The translations under genes and the position numbers were made by a program. The notes below the pieces were generated by a model. The model had not been told where the DNA came from and made no database searches. It was given only the letters and a program-made list of their open reading frames with translations. This document shows, piece after piece, positions 46,701 through 57,419 of a DNA stretch of 64,000 bases. Every line of letters starts with the position of its first letter. Position 1 is the stretch's first letter. Source of the DNA: Clarkia xantiana subsp. parviflora (Eukaryota > Streptophyta > Magnoliopsida > Myrtales > Onagraceae). The stretch is taken from positions 44,620,441 to 44,684,440 of the forward strand of contig JAPTYO010000008.1 in the NCBI GenBank assembly GCA_036873135.1, in the 5' to 3' direction.

Positions 46701-47677
46701 ACTATTGGCCATCAATGATCAAAGAAGTAGCAGACTTGGTACAAAAATGCGATCACTGCCAAAGGTACTCCAGAAATATAACAGCCCCAGCGGCAAAGCT
46801 AAGCTCCATTTCGGGAGCCTGGCCATTCGCGCAGTGGGGGATTGATCTGATAGGCCCCCTACCAAGAACAAAAGGCCAGAAGACTTGCATAATAGTAGCA
46901 ATAAACTACTTCTCCAAGTGGATAGAAGCAAAGGCAATGGGAAAGACAACAGACGACCAAGTCGTCAATTTCATCCAATCTCACATTGTCTCGAGGTACG
47001 GGGTGCCAAAAGCAATAATAAGTGACAATGGCCCACAATTCAAGAGCAAGAAACTGCAGTGGTATTGCGAAAGGCTGAATATAGAGCACCGTTTCGCATC
47101 AGTAAAGCACCCTCAGACAAACGGGCAAGTAGAGTCGGCAAACAAAATAGTGCTAGATGGCCTAAAGAAACGACTCCATGCTACCAAGGGAAGTTGGGTA
47201 GATGAGCTGGAAAATGTTCTATGGGCAGTGCGGACAACACCAAAGATAGCCACAGGAGAAACACCATTTGGCCTAGTATACGGGACCGAAGCGGTGGCGC
47301 CAGCAGAAATGGCGGTATCATCCCTAAGAACCACGTACTTCGAAGAACACGAGAACAACAAAGCAAGGCTCTTAGACTTAGACCTGGTGGAGGATAAAAG
47401 GTGGAATTCAGAAGATGCACAGGCTCGAATGCGCTTAGTATCCGCAAGATATTACAACCGCCAAGTCAAGGAAAGGCAATTCCACATAGGAGAACTAGTA
47501 CTCAGAAAGAACGAGTTCTCACACTTAGACCAAGTCAGAAAATTATCTCCAAAATGGGAAGGGCCGTACAAGATAGCATCAGTTCCATACGCAAATGCTT
47601 ACCGCCTAGAGGATGGGGATGGGTATATCTCCACAAACACCTTCAGTGGGGAACACCTAAAGAAGTACTACGTCTAG
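43751..47677 (+). pseudogene. Gypsy-4 protease-RT-RNase H-integrase, three nonsense codons, no gag
   Basis: One frame of about 1300 codons. It opens MATVYVIHGGYGAGGESANA, which is the linker normally found after nucleocapsid, so gag is missing entirely. Protease has ILVDSGSSPNIIS. RT has WVANPVLVKKAGGSWRMCID, FMDAYSGYNQIKM and YVDDMIVKS. The second RNase H has TDGSSNGGGSGAGLLL, NNEAEYEALITGL, KCDSQLVV and ADALSKLALG. Integrase has the HHCC finger (HEGARSIIRK...CDHCQRYS), WGIDLIGPLPRTKG, SDNGPQFKSKKLQ and QTNGQVESANKIV, and ends FSGEHLKKYYV. Stops are TAA 44192-44194, TAG 44861-44863 (Gypsy-2 has Gln there) and TGA 46697-46699 (Gypsy-2 has Gly). The protein set is close to Gypsy-2, so these are sister families. 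Confidence 0.94.
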
Positions 47678-47960
47678 GAAGGCGGCACAAGCAAAAGACC
47701 ATATCCTTGAAGTTATTTCAAGTCATTACATATAATTGTTTAAGTTTTCAAAAACAACTTTTGAGAAGGAGAACTCACGCATTTACTCCAACTCTACAAC
47801 TATCTTTGACTCCCTCCAAAGGGTGCCTTGATCCACCCAAGGCATCCCATGTGTACATAAAGCCTTGAATGCTCCTAATGAAGTAGAAGTTACTCAAAAG
47901 TATTTTTTAAAGAAGGGGATGATATAATTATTGAGTTATCCTTACACAGATATGACGTCA
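47678..47960. other. Gypsy-4 post-pol spacer
   Basis: About 280 bp without a supported frame or recognised motif, between the pol stop and the first tandem unit. Confidence 0.5.
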
Positions 47961-48535
47961 AGTCAACAACACCTTCAACGCCACCAAGAGCGTATCTTGA
48001 GAGTAGTTCCAAAAACTACGAAACCTGTGCCCTCCGGGAGCCTATCCCGCGAACAGATTCGACGCCCCCAAGAGCGTATCTTGAGAGTAGTTTTTATACT
48101 ACGACCTTCGACGCCCCCAAGAGCGTATCTTGAGAGTAGTATTCATACTACGACCTTCGACACCCCCAAGAGCGTATCTTGAGAGTAGTATTCATACTAC
48201 GACCTTCGACGCCCCCAAGAGCGTATCTTGAGAGTAGTTTTTATACTACGACCTTCGACGCCCCCAAGAGCGTATCTTGAGAGTAGTTTCTATACTACGA
48301 CCTTCGACGCACCAAGAGCGTATCTTGAGAGTGGTTTCCAAAAACTACGAATTTCGACGCCCCCAGGAGCGTATCTTGAGGTAGACTTGCAACCTACCAG
48401 ATTCGACGCCCCCAAGAGCGTATCTTGAGGTAGAAAAAACACTACCAGATTCGACGCCCCCAAGAGCGTATCTTGAGGTAGATTTCAAACTACCAGTTTC
48501 GACGCCCACCAGGAGCGTATCTTTGGTCTAACTTG
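47961..48535. repeat. Gypsy-4 tandem array 1 (48-49-bp unit)
   Basis: About ten units with the core GACGCCCCCAAGAGCGTATC followed by TTGAGAGTAGT and a variable ATACTACGACC segment. Later units drop to about 40 bp (TTGAGGTAGA type). Confidence 0.93.
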
Positions 48536-48840
48536 TGCCCTCCGGGAGCCTATCCTGTGAAACGTTAAGTGCCCTCCGAGAGCCAGTCTCGTGAACAGAT
48601 TTCGACGCCCACCAGGAGCGTATCTTTGGTCTAACCTGTGCCCTCCGGGAGCCTATCCTGTGAAACGTTAAGTGCCCTCCGAGAGCCAGTCTCGTGAACA
48701 GATTTCGACGCCCACCAGGAGCGTATCTTTGGTCTAACCTGTGCCCTTCGGGAGCCTATCCTGTGAAACGTTAAGTGCCCTCCGAGAGCCTGTCTCGTGA
48801 ACAGACTCGACGCCCACCAAGAGCGTATCTTTGGTCTAAC
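48536..48840. repeat. Gypsy-4 tandem array 2 (103-bp higher-order unit)
   Basis: Three 103-bp copies (TCCGGGAGCC at 48541 and 48644, and the TTCGGGAGCC variant at 48747). Each combines GTGCCCTCCGGGAGCCTATC, GTGCCCTCCGAGAGCC and one GACGCCCACCAGGAGCG unit related to array 1. Confidence 0.92.
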
Positions 48841-49273
48841 AATACCATACATACCATTCAAAGGGTATCAGAAGAGAGCATTACACCATACTAAGAAGGA
48901 TCCCATGAGAAACTAATTTCAAAGTAAAGTGATATGAAGAACACATAATGTTTTTTCTTGATGAAATAGCAGGTACGGCATGAAGGAAAACACGAAAGAA
49001 GGATAAGTAAAGGGAACACACCAAGGGAAGGGTCCATAACCAAAGAACTACACACTAAGGCACAGGAAGTTATCATGAGAAGAGAGATAATCACCCTGCC
49101 ATGTACACCATGAGTAAAGACAAGTGTATCAAACAAAGATGGCAAAACTAGGAACGGTGGAGTTTCAAACTCTAAAGACAACCGCAACCCACAAACAAAA
49201 GCAGTAGTAAGAAGACACCACAAGAAGAACCTCAAGTCACAAACTCGCGAGACCACCACAAGAGATAGGTGTA
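48841..49273. other. Spacer after the Gypsy-4 arrays
   Basis: About 430 bp, purine-rich on the plus strand. No supported frame. It ends at the stop of the antisense gene. Confidence 0.5.
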
Positions 49274-50357
49274 CTATTTCCTCATCTTCGCAATATGCCT
49301 AACAGCGAAGTCAGACAAATCACCAAGCTGAGAAAAAGGAAAGTCAGGAGCAATCATGTACATACGCTCGAGAATCTCCTTTAAAGAAATACGTTTAGCC
49401 ACAGAGCAGCGAACATCGATAGCAGCCTGATAAGAGGAAGAAGCCTTATACTCAGCGATAGCACACCCTTTCGCCTCCACACGAAACATCTCCTCAAGGG
49501 AAACCAACTCAGCAGCCCGAAGTACTTCATCACGATAAGACCTTTGTCTCAAGGCCTCAACCTCTTCCTTGAGAAGAGCAATACGACCCTCCAAATCTCG
49601 GCACCGCAAATCTGTGATACGACTATGCTCCAAACAACTAATAAGCTTGGAGTTAAGGGAGACACAAGTGTCCTCGTACACCTTTCTCTCCTCAGCAAGG
49701 TCAATAACAAGGGTGGACAAATTAACAAGGTCGGCCATACCCTGCAGCAAAAACAAAGGATGAGACAGATAACGCACGGAAAAGAAATATGCTAAAGGAT
49801 AACACGGTTAACAAAAGTTACAGAAGCATAGCGAGCCAACACATCACGAGCCAATTCATAAGTTGCCTCCGACCCTTTAGACGGGGGCACACGATCGGCA
49901 GGAGGAACAGCAGACTGCAGAACACGAACTCCAACCTCAGGAGTTTGCAAAGAAGATTGATTGTCAAAACGAGCCCCACGCCCATAATAAGGCGCCCATT
50001 CAGACCCAACAATTCCATCAACAGGAGGACGAGACAGCTCCTTCCGACTCAGAAGCGGAAGACGAAGTCTACCTATAACAAGGTACAGAGTAAATACCAA
50101 TATACACTAAGGAAACTCAGATATTCGAGGACTCACCAAACAAGGAAGAAGGAAAAGATGGCTCCCGGACCCTCGATTGGGGGGCATCAATATAGAAAGA
50201 AGATGGCACCCTAACATCACCACCACCCTTACCTCCAATTAGAGGACACCTCCCCGCACCATAAAAAACCGATCTTTTTGCAATCGAAGGTCCGGTCCCA
50301 GAGTTAACTACTCCCACCCGTACTGGCCTCTTACTCCTCATCAATCACCGGGGAGTT
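49274..50357 (-). CDS. Gypsy-4 antisense spliced gene (aORF), N-terminal domain missing
   Basis: Homologous to exons 3-5 of the Gypsy-1 antisense gene. A linker exon (about 50357-50137) is basic and Gly-rich (MMRSKRPVRVG, SIAKRS). The next exon (50072-49822) has TPEVGVRVLQSAVPPADR, matching GVGVRVLQRCVPPGD in Gypsy-1. The last exon (49741-49274) is a charged coiled coil ending APDFPFSQLGDLSDFAVRHI, matching APGFPFDKLGPYSSFVVDHV. Introns 50073-50136 (64 bp, phase 1) and 49742-49821 (80 bp, phase 0) have GT-AG ends and preserve the frame. The conserved first-exon block (FPYC...VW) is absent; in its place lie 66-bp repeats. Function unknown. Confidence 0.7.
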
Positions 50358-50499
50358 CTGCTGATCGAAAAAAAACACAAGTTTAGCCCAAGGAAAACAG
50401 AAAGCGGACAGTGGACATAAGATATAAACTCATTTTCCTAAAACGACGAATACATAGCCAAAAGGTAAGAATAGAAAGACGACAAGGAAGACCCCACAG

Positions 50500-50690
50500 G
50501 ACAACAAGCAGAGGCCGGGGGCAAGGGGAGATAGTTATAACCCCCACCATAGAGAGACCCCACTGGCCAACAAACAGGGGCAGGGGGCAAGGGGAGATAG
50601 TTATAACCCCCAGCATAGAGAGACCCCACTGACCAACAAGCAGAGGTAGAGGGCAAAGGGAGATAATCATAATCTCAGTATAGAAAACCC
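50500..50690. repeat. 66-bp repeat upstream of the Gypsy-4 antisense gene
   Basis: Nearly three copies of a unit with AGAGAGACCC at 50551 and 50617 and a GGGGGCAAGGGGAGATAGTT core. It replaces the expected first exon of the antisense gene. Confidence 0.85.
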
Positions 50691-51553
50691 CACACGCCAG
50701 CAAGCGGAAACACGGGGGCAGAAAGATGAAAAAAGGATGAACCAAACAGGACTATATCGCCACGAAGATCCGCAAATCAAAGATGAGACAAGTAAAGAAA
50801 CAATCGGTAAGTAGAGAAACTATCGAGGGAGAGGCGGGATTACATCTCCCAAAAGCAATGCTTACACAAAAGAAAAGACACGTACCTCAATGCGACACGC
50901 GTCCCAAGAAGCAAGGCCGACCAAGAATCCCACCGTCAAAAAGAAAAGAAGAGAAAAGGACAACGAGAATGAGGTAATCACTTACCCTTTTATAGTACAA
51001 AAGATTAGGGTTTTTTCCAAAGCCGCCAAATCGACACCGTTTATTTTTAGAAAGGAAAAATTCAAGGGTCAGATTTAAAAAACTGATACCCCTAGTTCCC
51101 ATTAACCGTGGTTAAACTCACACCTACCACAGTAAATATTCTATGGGTATATTTTTTAAGCATCCCATACTTAGAAAAAATTTTAGACCAAAATTAAATT
51201 TTTAGACCAAAATTAAATTTTTCTCCACTTAGGCAAAATCCCGGCATGAAATTGAAGCATGAGTCACTTAGGTGTATTCGTATTGCATTCCTATGCGAGC
51301 ATGTATTTTTTTTTAAGTATAAGCCCATAGCAAAGATAGATCCATTACTCCCACCTCAGACGGACGCGTGCCTAGACACGTGTCCGTGCTATTCTGACGT
51401 TTACAATTCCTCTATCTCATAAGGCAGGGGGCAGAGTCTGAGGCACACATCCATGGGTAAGTACGCATTCAGACGAAAGGTAAAACCCCGGTTTCAAATT
51501 GCGTGTGTCATACCATCCTAAAATAGAGTCAATCAAGGGTTAGGCCATTGGTT
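50691..51553. other. Gypsy-4 3' untranslated region
   Basis: Includes the candidate antisense TATA box at 50987-50995. No gene frame is supported. It is A-rich to about 51240 and then mixed, ending in the polypurine tract. Confidence 0.5.
50987..50995 (-). promoter_or_regulatory. Candidate TATA box of the Gypsy-4 antisense gene
   Basis: Minus strand CTATAAAAG, about 630 bp upstream of the first recognised antisense exon and facing it. Spacing is long because the first exon appears lost. Confidence 0.4.
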
Positions 51554-51567
51554 GACTCGGGGGCATG
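51554..51567 (+). other. Gypsy-4 polypurine tract
   Basis: GACTCGGGGGCATG directly before the 3' LTR, nearly identical to the Gypsy-1 tract. Confidence 0.87.
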
Positions 51568-52382
51568 TGATGGATATACGCCCAATTTGAACCCGTTGAC
51601 TTCCGAATCGTTTTATTTTTATCACCTTGTTAATGATTGTAAATCGAAACTTCAACCCGAACACTTCGCGAGAACACCAACGGTCCGGACGAGGCCGAAG
51701 CGCTCGTCCGGCCGAGTCAGACTCGCCTAGGTGAGGTTGGGTAGCCACACCCGACCTCCCCTAGGGGAGATCGGGTCAGCCAACCCGATCTCCCCTAGGG
51801 GAGATCGGGTGGACCAACCCGATCTCTCCTAGGGGAGATCGGGTCCACCAACCCGATCTCCCCTAGGAGGGGTTGGGTGGCCTCACCCAACCCCTACCCT
51901 TGGGGGTCGGATTTTCCTTCCCCCCAAGGGCCCCGGCACCACTCTTGGACTCCCATACTCAGTTTATTTCCGCCAACCTTCTCCGTATCCTAAGGTCTTA
52001 ATTACGTACTTAAAGGTTAGTTAACTGTGTTTAAAGGTTAACGATGTCATTAAGCCACCTTAATGACACCGTTGCCTATAAATACCACACCTCCACTATT
52101 CATTTGATCATCTCGACAAGTTGGATAATTTTGCTCTGACATCTCTCTAGCTTTATCTCTCTAAAACTGTACTGACTTAGGCATCGGAGAGGGTTCATCA
52201 CCACCCCCCCCCCCCTCTGTGCCTGGTATTGCCCCTTCTGCAGGGCGAAAGGAGAAGAGAAGCTAAGGACGGAAGGACACGAGCTAGGACAGCGTAACCC
52301 GAGAGCACCGAATCTGCAATATCTCCAGTGAGGGACGAGACCTGAGTCGACCGCCCGTTGACCCTAGACTCGGAACCTAACA
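51568..52382 (+). repeat. Gypsy-4 3' LTR
   Basis: 815 bp, 66 bp longer than the 5' LTR, mainly because of two extra units of about 34 bp with the palindromic core GATCTCCCCTAGGGGAGATC (51765-51870). TATA box at 52077-52084. Confidence 0.95.
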
Positions 52383-52387
52383 GTTAA

Positions 52388-52716
52388 TAATAGTGTCGCG
52401 TAAAAATTAGTTTAGTTTTTAGTTTTTTTTTACGATAGAATAATTCTTCGTAAAAGCACGCTTCAATTTTTAAATTGGCAAACATGTTAATTAAGTACCG
52501 AAAGGGCATGATTAGAAAAATATTTTTTTAAATCCGTAACAGAACCCCCGAACTCGAATCTTTTAGCGCAGGCCAATTAATTTACTTAGGTGCTAATTCG
52601 TTTTATACCTAAGTAATTTAGGTTTCTAGTTAGTCGTAATTAGCTAGTGGCGACTCTTTCAAAAGTTCCATGCTTTCAAAACGTAATTCGCCTTAGGTCA
52701 GATTTTAGGTCCGACA
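52388..52716 (+). repeat. Gypsy-3 3' LTR, second piece
   Basis: Resumes after the duplicated gttaa (52383-52387) and matches 31180-31508, ending GGTCCGACA. Directly followed by caatg, the right target copy. Confidence 0.94.
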
Positions 52717-52721
52717 CAATG

Positions 52722-54189
52722 GAGGATGAAATTGCCTAAATAAGAACTAACTCATTTTTAGTCTTTAGTTGATTTATCTGTTATCCACAGAAATAGAAAG
52801 TGAAATCTTAGAATTCACTTCGGGTGGAAATTTCGAGTGATACAAAGCTCGAATAATTGCGAAAGGATATTCCCAAATCCACGGAGTAAACTTTGATAAA
52901 GACAGACTCACTGACTGTGCGTTACACCACAGTAAGGAACATCATTGCCCAAGTTGCTAGTCTTGATCTAGAGCTACATCAAATGGATGTTAAGACCGCA
53001 TTCCTCCATGGAAACCTGGAGGAAGAGATCTATATGGAGCAGCCAGAGGGTTTCATCACTCCTGGCAAAGAACATAAAGTTTGCAAACTCTAAAGATCTA
53101 TATACGGCCTTAAAAATTTGTCTCGACAATGGTATCGCAGATTCCACGAGGAAATCGTCAGATACAGATTCGTGAATCTTCACGAGGATCCCTGCGTATA
53201 CACTAAGACCTCCGGGTCTAAGTATGTCATCATAACACTATACGTGGATGATATACTCATTGCTGCGAACGATATGAGTTTCATGAATAAATCAAAGTCC
53301 TGGTTAGCATCAGCATTCAAGATGAAAGACATGGGAGAGGCCACGTACATCTTAGGCATCAAAATTGCCCGAGATCGTGCCACCCGGAAATTATGTCTAT
53401 CTCATGAAACATATATAATCAAACTGTTGAAAAGATTCAGAATGCTGGATGCTAAACCCGTGGATAAGCCGGTTGTGTTCGGGTGCGCGCTATCGAAGCG
53501 TGATGGCCCGAAAATCCAGCAGGAGTGTGAACAAATGAAGAATGTAGAGTATCTGAGCATGGTAGGGAGTCTAATGTACGCCATGCTCTGTGGGCCTAGT
53601 AGCAAGATTCCAATCAGATCCTAGTTATCAACATCTAAAGGCCGTAATACGAATTATCAGATATCTGAAAGGTACTGCCGACTACGTTCTGTGCTATGAG
53701 GGCAATCAACTCGAATTGATCGGTTATAGTGACGCCGACCACGGTGGCGATCCGGATGATCGTAAGTCCACCACAGGAGGAGTTTTCCTCCTTGCTAATG
53801 TTGCCATATCATGGGTAAGCAAGAAGCAATCTTGTGTCGCGCTTTCCACTATGGAATCAGAATTCGTTGCCCTCTCCAAAAACGCACAAGAAGCGGTCTG
53901 GCTGAAAAGGCTTCTTACTGCATTAATTGGCACTGAAAAAAGGAGTAAACCTGGTAAGGCGCACTCCGAAAGTCAGGCGGCCATTGCGGCAATTAAGAAT
54001 CCAAAGTACCATAGTAGGACTAAACACATTGATGTGAAATACAATTATGCTAGGTCGGTTCTGGAAGACAACATAATCGCTTTAGAATACTTGCCTACAG
54101 ACAATATGGTCGCAGACCCTTTAACTAAGCCGTTACGTAGGGAGATTTTTGAAAAGCACGTAAAACTGCTTGGATTACGTAGGGCTTAA
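52722..54189 (+). pseudogene. Copia-A reverse transcriptase and RNase H
   Basis: Frames resume after Gypsy-3. RT N-terminal part (52893-53093): VRYTTVRNIIAQVASL then QMDVKTAFLHGNLEEEIYM. Palm (53118-53624): active site YVDDILIAANDM and DMGEATYILGIKIARDR. RNase H (53590-54189): YSDADHGGDPDDRKSTTGG, TMESEFVALS, SRTKHIDVKYN and MVADPLTKPL. The third catalytic position reads HSESQAAIA where Copia-B has FSDSQAAIA, so the Asp is replaced by Glu. Frames shift near 53093-53118 and 53590-53624. It is not functional. Confidence 0.92.
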
Positions 54190-55308
54190 ACTGTGTGGCT
54201 TGTAAAAGTGATAACATTTTGACATCAGAAATTATGTTTCAATTAAATAAAAGAATTTCAGTTAGAGTTTATGATTCATCGACGTCATAATGATTAACAA
54301 CATCGGATTTTACGGTCTATAAACTAAGTCGTAGGAAGAAGTAAAATTCTTCCACTAAAATTATGTCGAATGTGAACCTTGCCTCGTCACACAGGCACGG
54401 TCATCTTGTAAGGAGAGAGGGACCTCTACAATAACAAGATTGGCTAAGAATCAAGGGGATAAACCTGATTAAACAAAACGATAACATCGTCACGCTTAAC
54501 AGCGTGACTTAATATTTGTTTTGTAAATCGCCGAGTTGGACTTTGACCATCACTATATATCACATTCAAGGCCAGATGAGAGATTCTGCGATAGCATTAT
54601 TGACATATCCCATCCCTGGCTTTACCAGGTGTGCTATCGACGTGTGCTTCATATTGTGCGTGCCATATACGACCACGGGGTCATGCTCGGTTGTGCTAGC
54701 TAGAATCCTTGTGATTCAAAGGGCGCATACTTCTTCACCTTGAGCGTGTGATTGATCCCGGATGTCTTATGAAGAGGCATCCAAAGTATCCTCACGGACT
54801 CAAAACTTATACCTAAGGTCTGGCTCAATGCTCGTTTCCCGGAGTACGAGCGTAGTGCCAAAGAAAACAGCCAAGTGACCACGTCTTGGAAACCGGTTGA
54901 GTCAGACTAAGGGTATAAGCGATGGGGATGGTAAAGTTCACCTTTAATTCACCGACTCTCGTGTTCACTAGGTGGCCGCCAACCGGATATTAGTTGAAGG
55001 TTGTGAACACTTGTACGGATGCCCTGGAAGTATTCCTTTGTGGAAAACTGGGCAATTGGAGAATTAACAGTTGACCAAGGATGCAGTGCGGTACATATTT
55101 TATTTCTAACAGGTTTGGTTCATGAAAAGGGAATCAACGTTCTGCAGGCGCTACAATACTCCTAACAGATGAGTAGCACGATGCCTGTCGTATCCGCCGG
55201 TCGCACGGCAAGCCTCGTATGAACTATTCAGAGACGGAGACGAAGAGTGAAGACTGAGATGTTGATACCATTGCGTAATCGTATAGATTAACGAGCACCC
55301 TCCAATTC
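54190..55308 (+). other. Copia-A 3' untranslated region
   Basis: About 1.1 kb without a supported sense frame. It matches the corresponding region of Copia-B (56356-57419, reverse orientation). The long 3' UTR is shared by both families. Confidence 0.65.
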
Positions 55309-55322
55309 CGGCGAGTGGGAGT
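55309..55322 (+). other. Copia-A polypurine tract
   Basis: GGCGAGTGGGAGT immediately before the 3' LTR. Confidence 0.8.
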
Positions 55323-55884
55323 TGTTAGCATATGGTGACGTGACGCCGTAATAGGAGCCCATTAATTAAGGGAATTACCTAAGCTAATTAGGTAATTGTC
55401 AACCTGTTCTAATTGGGCCAAATCCAATTAGTAATTGACAAGGGAGGCCCAAAATGGGCCTCCCCCCTTTTTTACATGGTTCGGTCGAAACCCTAGTACC
55501 ACATAGGGTGGAGTTGCCTTTTGGAAACTCCACCCAATACTATATATAGGGGTGACTCCTAAGGGTTTAAACACACAATTAAGAACAAGGATCTCCATTG
55601 AGAAAACTTGTCACCCTAGTCTAAATTTCGGCACCATCAACATCAAGTTCGTGGTTCCATCTCCGTTGAAGAATCGATCAGAGGTCTTGTTGTGGAGCTA
55701 CATCGCGTGGGACTTCTTCTGACGAAGAACTTACACGTGGTTCCGACCGGAGGATCAGAACTCCCTCCACATCGTTCTCGGGCAGGAAAGCTAAAAGGTA
55801 TGTGTACTAATTCCGCTGCGTAGATTAGATATCTTGCTAGTACACGTTTAGCATTCTGTAGTATTACGTCCACGTAATCCAACA
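55323..55884 (+). repeat. Copia-A 3' LTR
   Basis: 562 bp, the same length as the 5' LTR, TGTTAGCATA...AATCCAACA. TATA box at 55541-55549. Confidence 0.95.
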
Positions 55885-56341
55885 GAAGGAACCCGTAGAA
55901 GTTCTTGTTAAAGAAGTCCTACGCGGTATTGTCTCCATAGCAAAGCCTCTGATCGATTCTTGGCAGGGACGGATCTCCTGAGTGATTTGCTCTAAGAAAA
56001 TTGGCACACCATTGGTGGTGCAGTATGGTTTGGCCGAAACTGTGTATTAGGGGGGAGGGTTTTCTCTCAAATCACCACTTAGGAGGAATTGTGAATTATC
56101 CCAAATAAAACCCTAACCCCCTTTATTTATAGGAGGAGCAAAGTGGACAAAAGTCCACTTTGCCCCTACATACAATTTCAACCGGCCATGTATAAGGGAG
56201 GCCCAATATTTTGGGTATCTCATGTCAATTGAGATTTGGGTCAAGCCCAATTTACCTATTGTGACATTTACCCAATTTCTTAGGTAACGTACACATATTA
56301 ATAGGCTACCAATTACGACGCCTAGTTACTATATGCTAACA
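55885..56341 (-). repeat. Copia-B 3' LTR, second piece
   Basis: Continues from 14148. Minus-strand TATA box at 56124-56131. Plus-strand end ATGCTAACA, then GCTCCCACTC (56342-56351), the complement of the purine tract. Confidence 0.94.
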
Positions 56342-56355
56342 GCTCCCACTCTTCG

Positions 56356-57419
56356 GAATTGGATGGTGTCTGTTAATGCATTGTTCTCCAAATCGAATCA
56401 ATATTTCACTCTTTTGATTCTTCTCGTGCTTTTGAATAGTTCATACGAGGTTTGCCGTGCGACCGGCGGATAGCATCGTGTTACTCATCTGTTAGGAGTG
56501 TTGTAGCGCCCGCGGAACGTTGATTCCCTATCTCAAGTCAACCTGTTAAAAACACTCATTTGTATCGCGCTGTATCCTAGGTCAAGTGATAATTCTCTAA
56601 TTGCCCAGTTTCCACATAGGAATAATTCTCCAGGGCATCCCCACAAGTATTCACAACCGTCAACTAATATCTGGTTGGTGGCCACCTAGTGAATACAAGA
56701 GTCGGTGAATCACAAGTGAACTTGACCATCCCCATTGCTCATACCCTTAGTCAAACTCAATCGGTTTCAAAAGACATGCTAACCTGGCCTTTTTCTTCAG
56801 CACTACGCTCATACGTCGGGAAGCGAACATTGAGCCTGACCTTAGGTATGAAATATGAGTCCATGAGGATACTTCGGGTGCCTCTTCATAAGGCTCCCGG
56901 GATCAATCACACGCTCGAGGTGAAGAAGTTTGCACCCGTCCGAATCGTGAGGATTCTATCTAGCACAACCGAGCATGACCCCGTGGTCGAACGTGAACAT
57001 CTTCAGGCGTGAGATAAGTCAATGATGCTATCGCATATTTTCATCTGGCCCAGAATGTGGATAATGACGAACATAGATCATCACCGGCGAAGTGCAAATC
57101 GAAGATCATGTCGTGTTACTCCGAAAACAAATGATCGTTTTGCATAACCAAGTTTCCCAACTGGTTCTTAGCCAATCTTGCTTCGGAAGAGGTCACCCTC
57201 TCCTACAAGACGACCGTGCCCGTGTGACAAGGCAAGGCCCACATTCGACATAATTGATGCAGAGGATTGCGTCCTCCTACGACTTAGCTAATAGACCGTA
57301 CAATCCAATGTAATAAACATTACGACGTCAATGAATCATAAACTCAAATTGTAATTCTTTCATTTATCAAAATGTAACTTCCAATTCATCAAAATGTTAT
57401 CACAGATACATGCCCACAT
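56356..57419 (-). other. Copia-B 3' untranslated region
   Basis: No sense frame supported. It parallels the Copia-A 3' UTR. A plus-strand open frame at 56689-57012 is antisense here and has no counterpart features, so I do not call it. Confidence 0.6.

Larger units (their letters stand above)
42951..52382 (+). mobile_element. Gypsy-4: youngest element, Tat-type without gag
   Basis: LTRs 42951-43699 and 51568-52382, perfect target duplication gttaa (42946-42950 and 52383-52387). The interior has PBS, a protease-to-integrase frame starting 50 bp after the PBS, two tandem arrays, an antisense spliced gene and a purine tract. Being inside the 3' LTR of Gypsy-3, it is the last insertion of the nest. 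Its pol has only three nonsense codons. Confidence 0.95.
30224..52716 (+). mobile_element. Gypsy-3: Ogre-like Ty3/gypsy element with ORF1 and intron
   Basis: A 1285-bp 5' LTR and a 3' LTR split by Gypsy-4 flank PBS, ORF1, gag-protease, an intron, RT/RNase H/integrase, a repeat-rich 3' region and a purine tract. The target duplication caatg is perfect (30219-30223 and 52717-52721). ORF1 upstream of gag, the intron between protease and RT, the dual RNase H and the TGGCGACACTGCTGGGGA PBS are the hallmarks of Ogre-group elements. Confidence 0.95.
14149..55884 (+). mobile_element. Copia-A: plus-strand Ty1/copia element nested in the Copia-B LTR
   Basis: Two 562-bp LTRs (14149-14710 and 55323-55884) flank a tRNA-Met PBS, a leader, a gag start, a coding-poor stretch, an INT-RT hinge (split by Gypsy-2), RT/RNase H (separated by Gypsy-3) and a 3' purine tract. 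The flanks aacgg (14144-14148) and gaagg (55885-55889) look like a decayed 5-bp duplication. Gypsy-2 and Gypsy-3 inserted into its pol hinge about 350 bp apart. Confidence 0.94.

Noticed and set aside
50383..50745. Minus-strand hydrophobic repeat frame
   Set aside because: It derives from the 66-bp repeat; the repeated LLVGQWGLS pattern follows the DNA period.
56689..57012. Plus-strand frame in the Copia-B 3' UTR
   Set aside because: Antisense to the element, no conserved motif, and the corresponding Copia-A region does not keep it.
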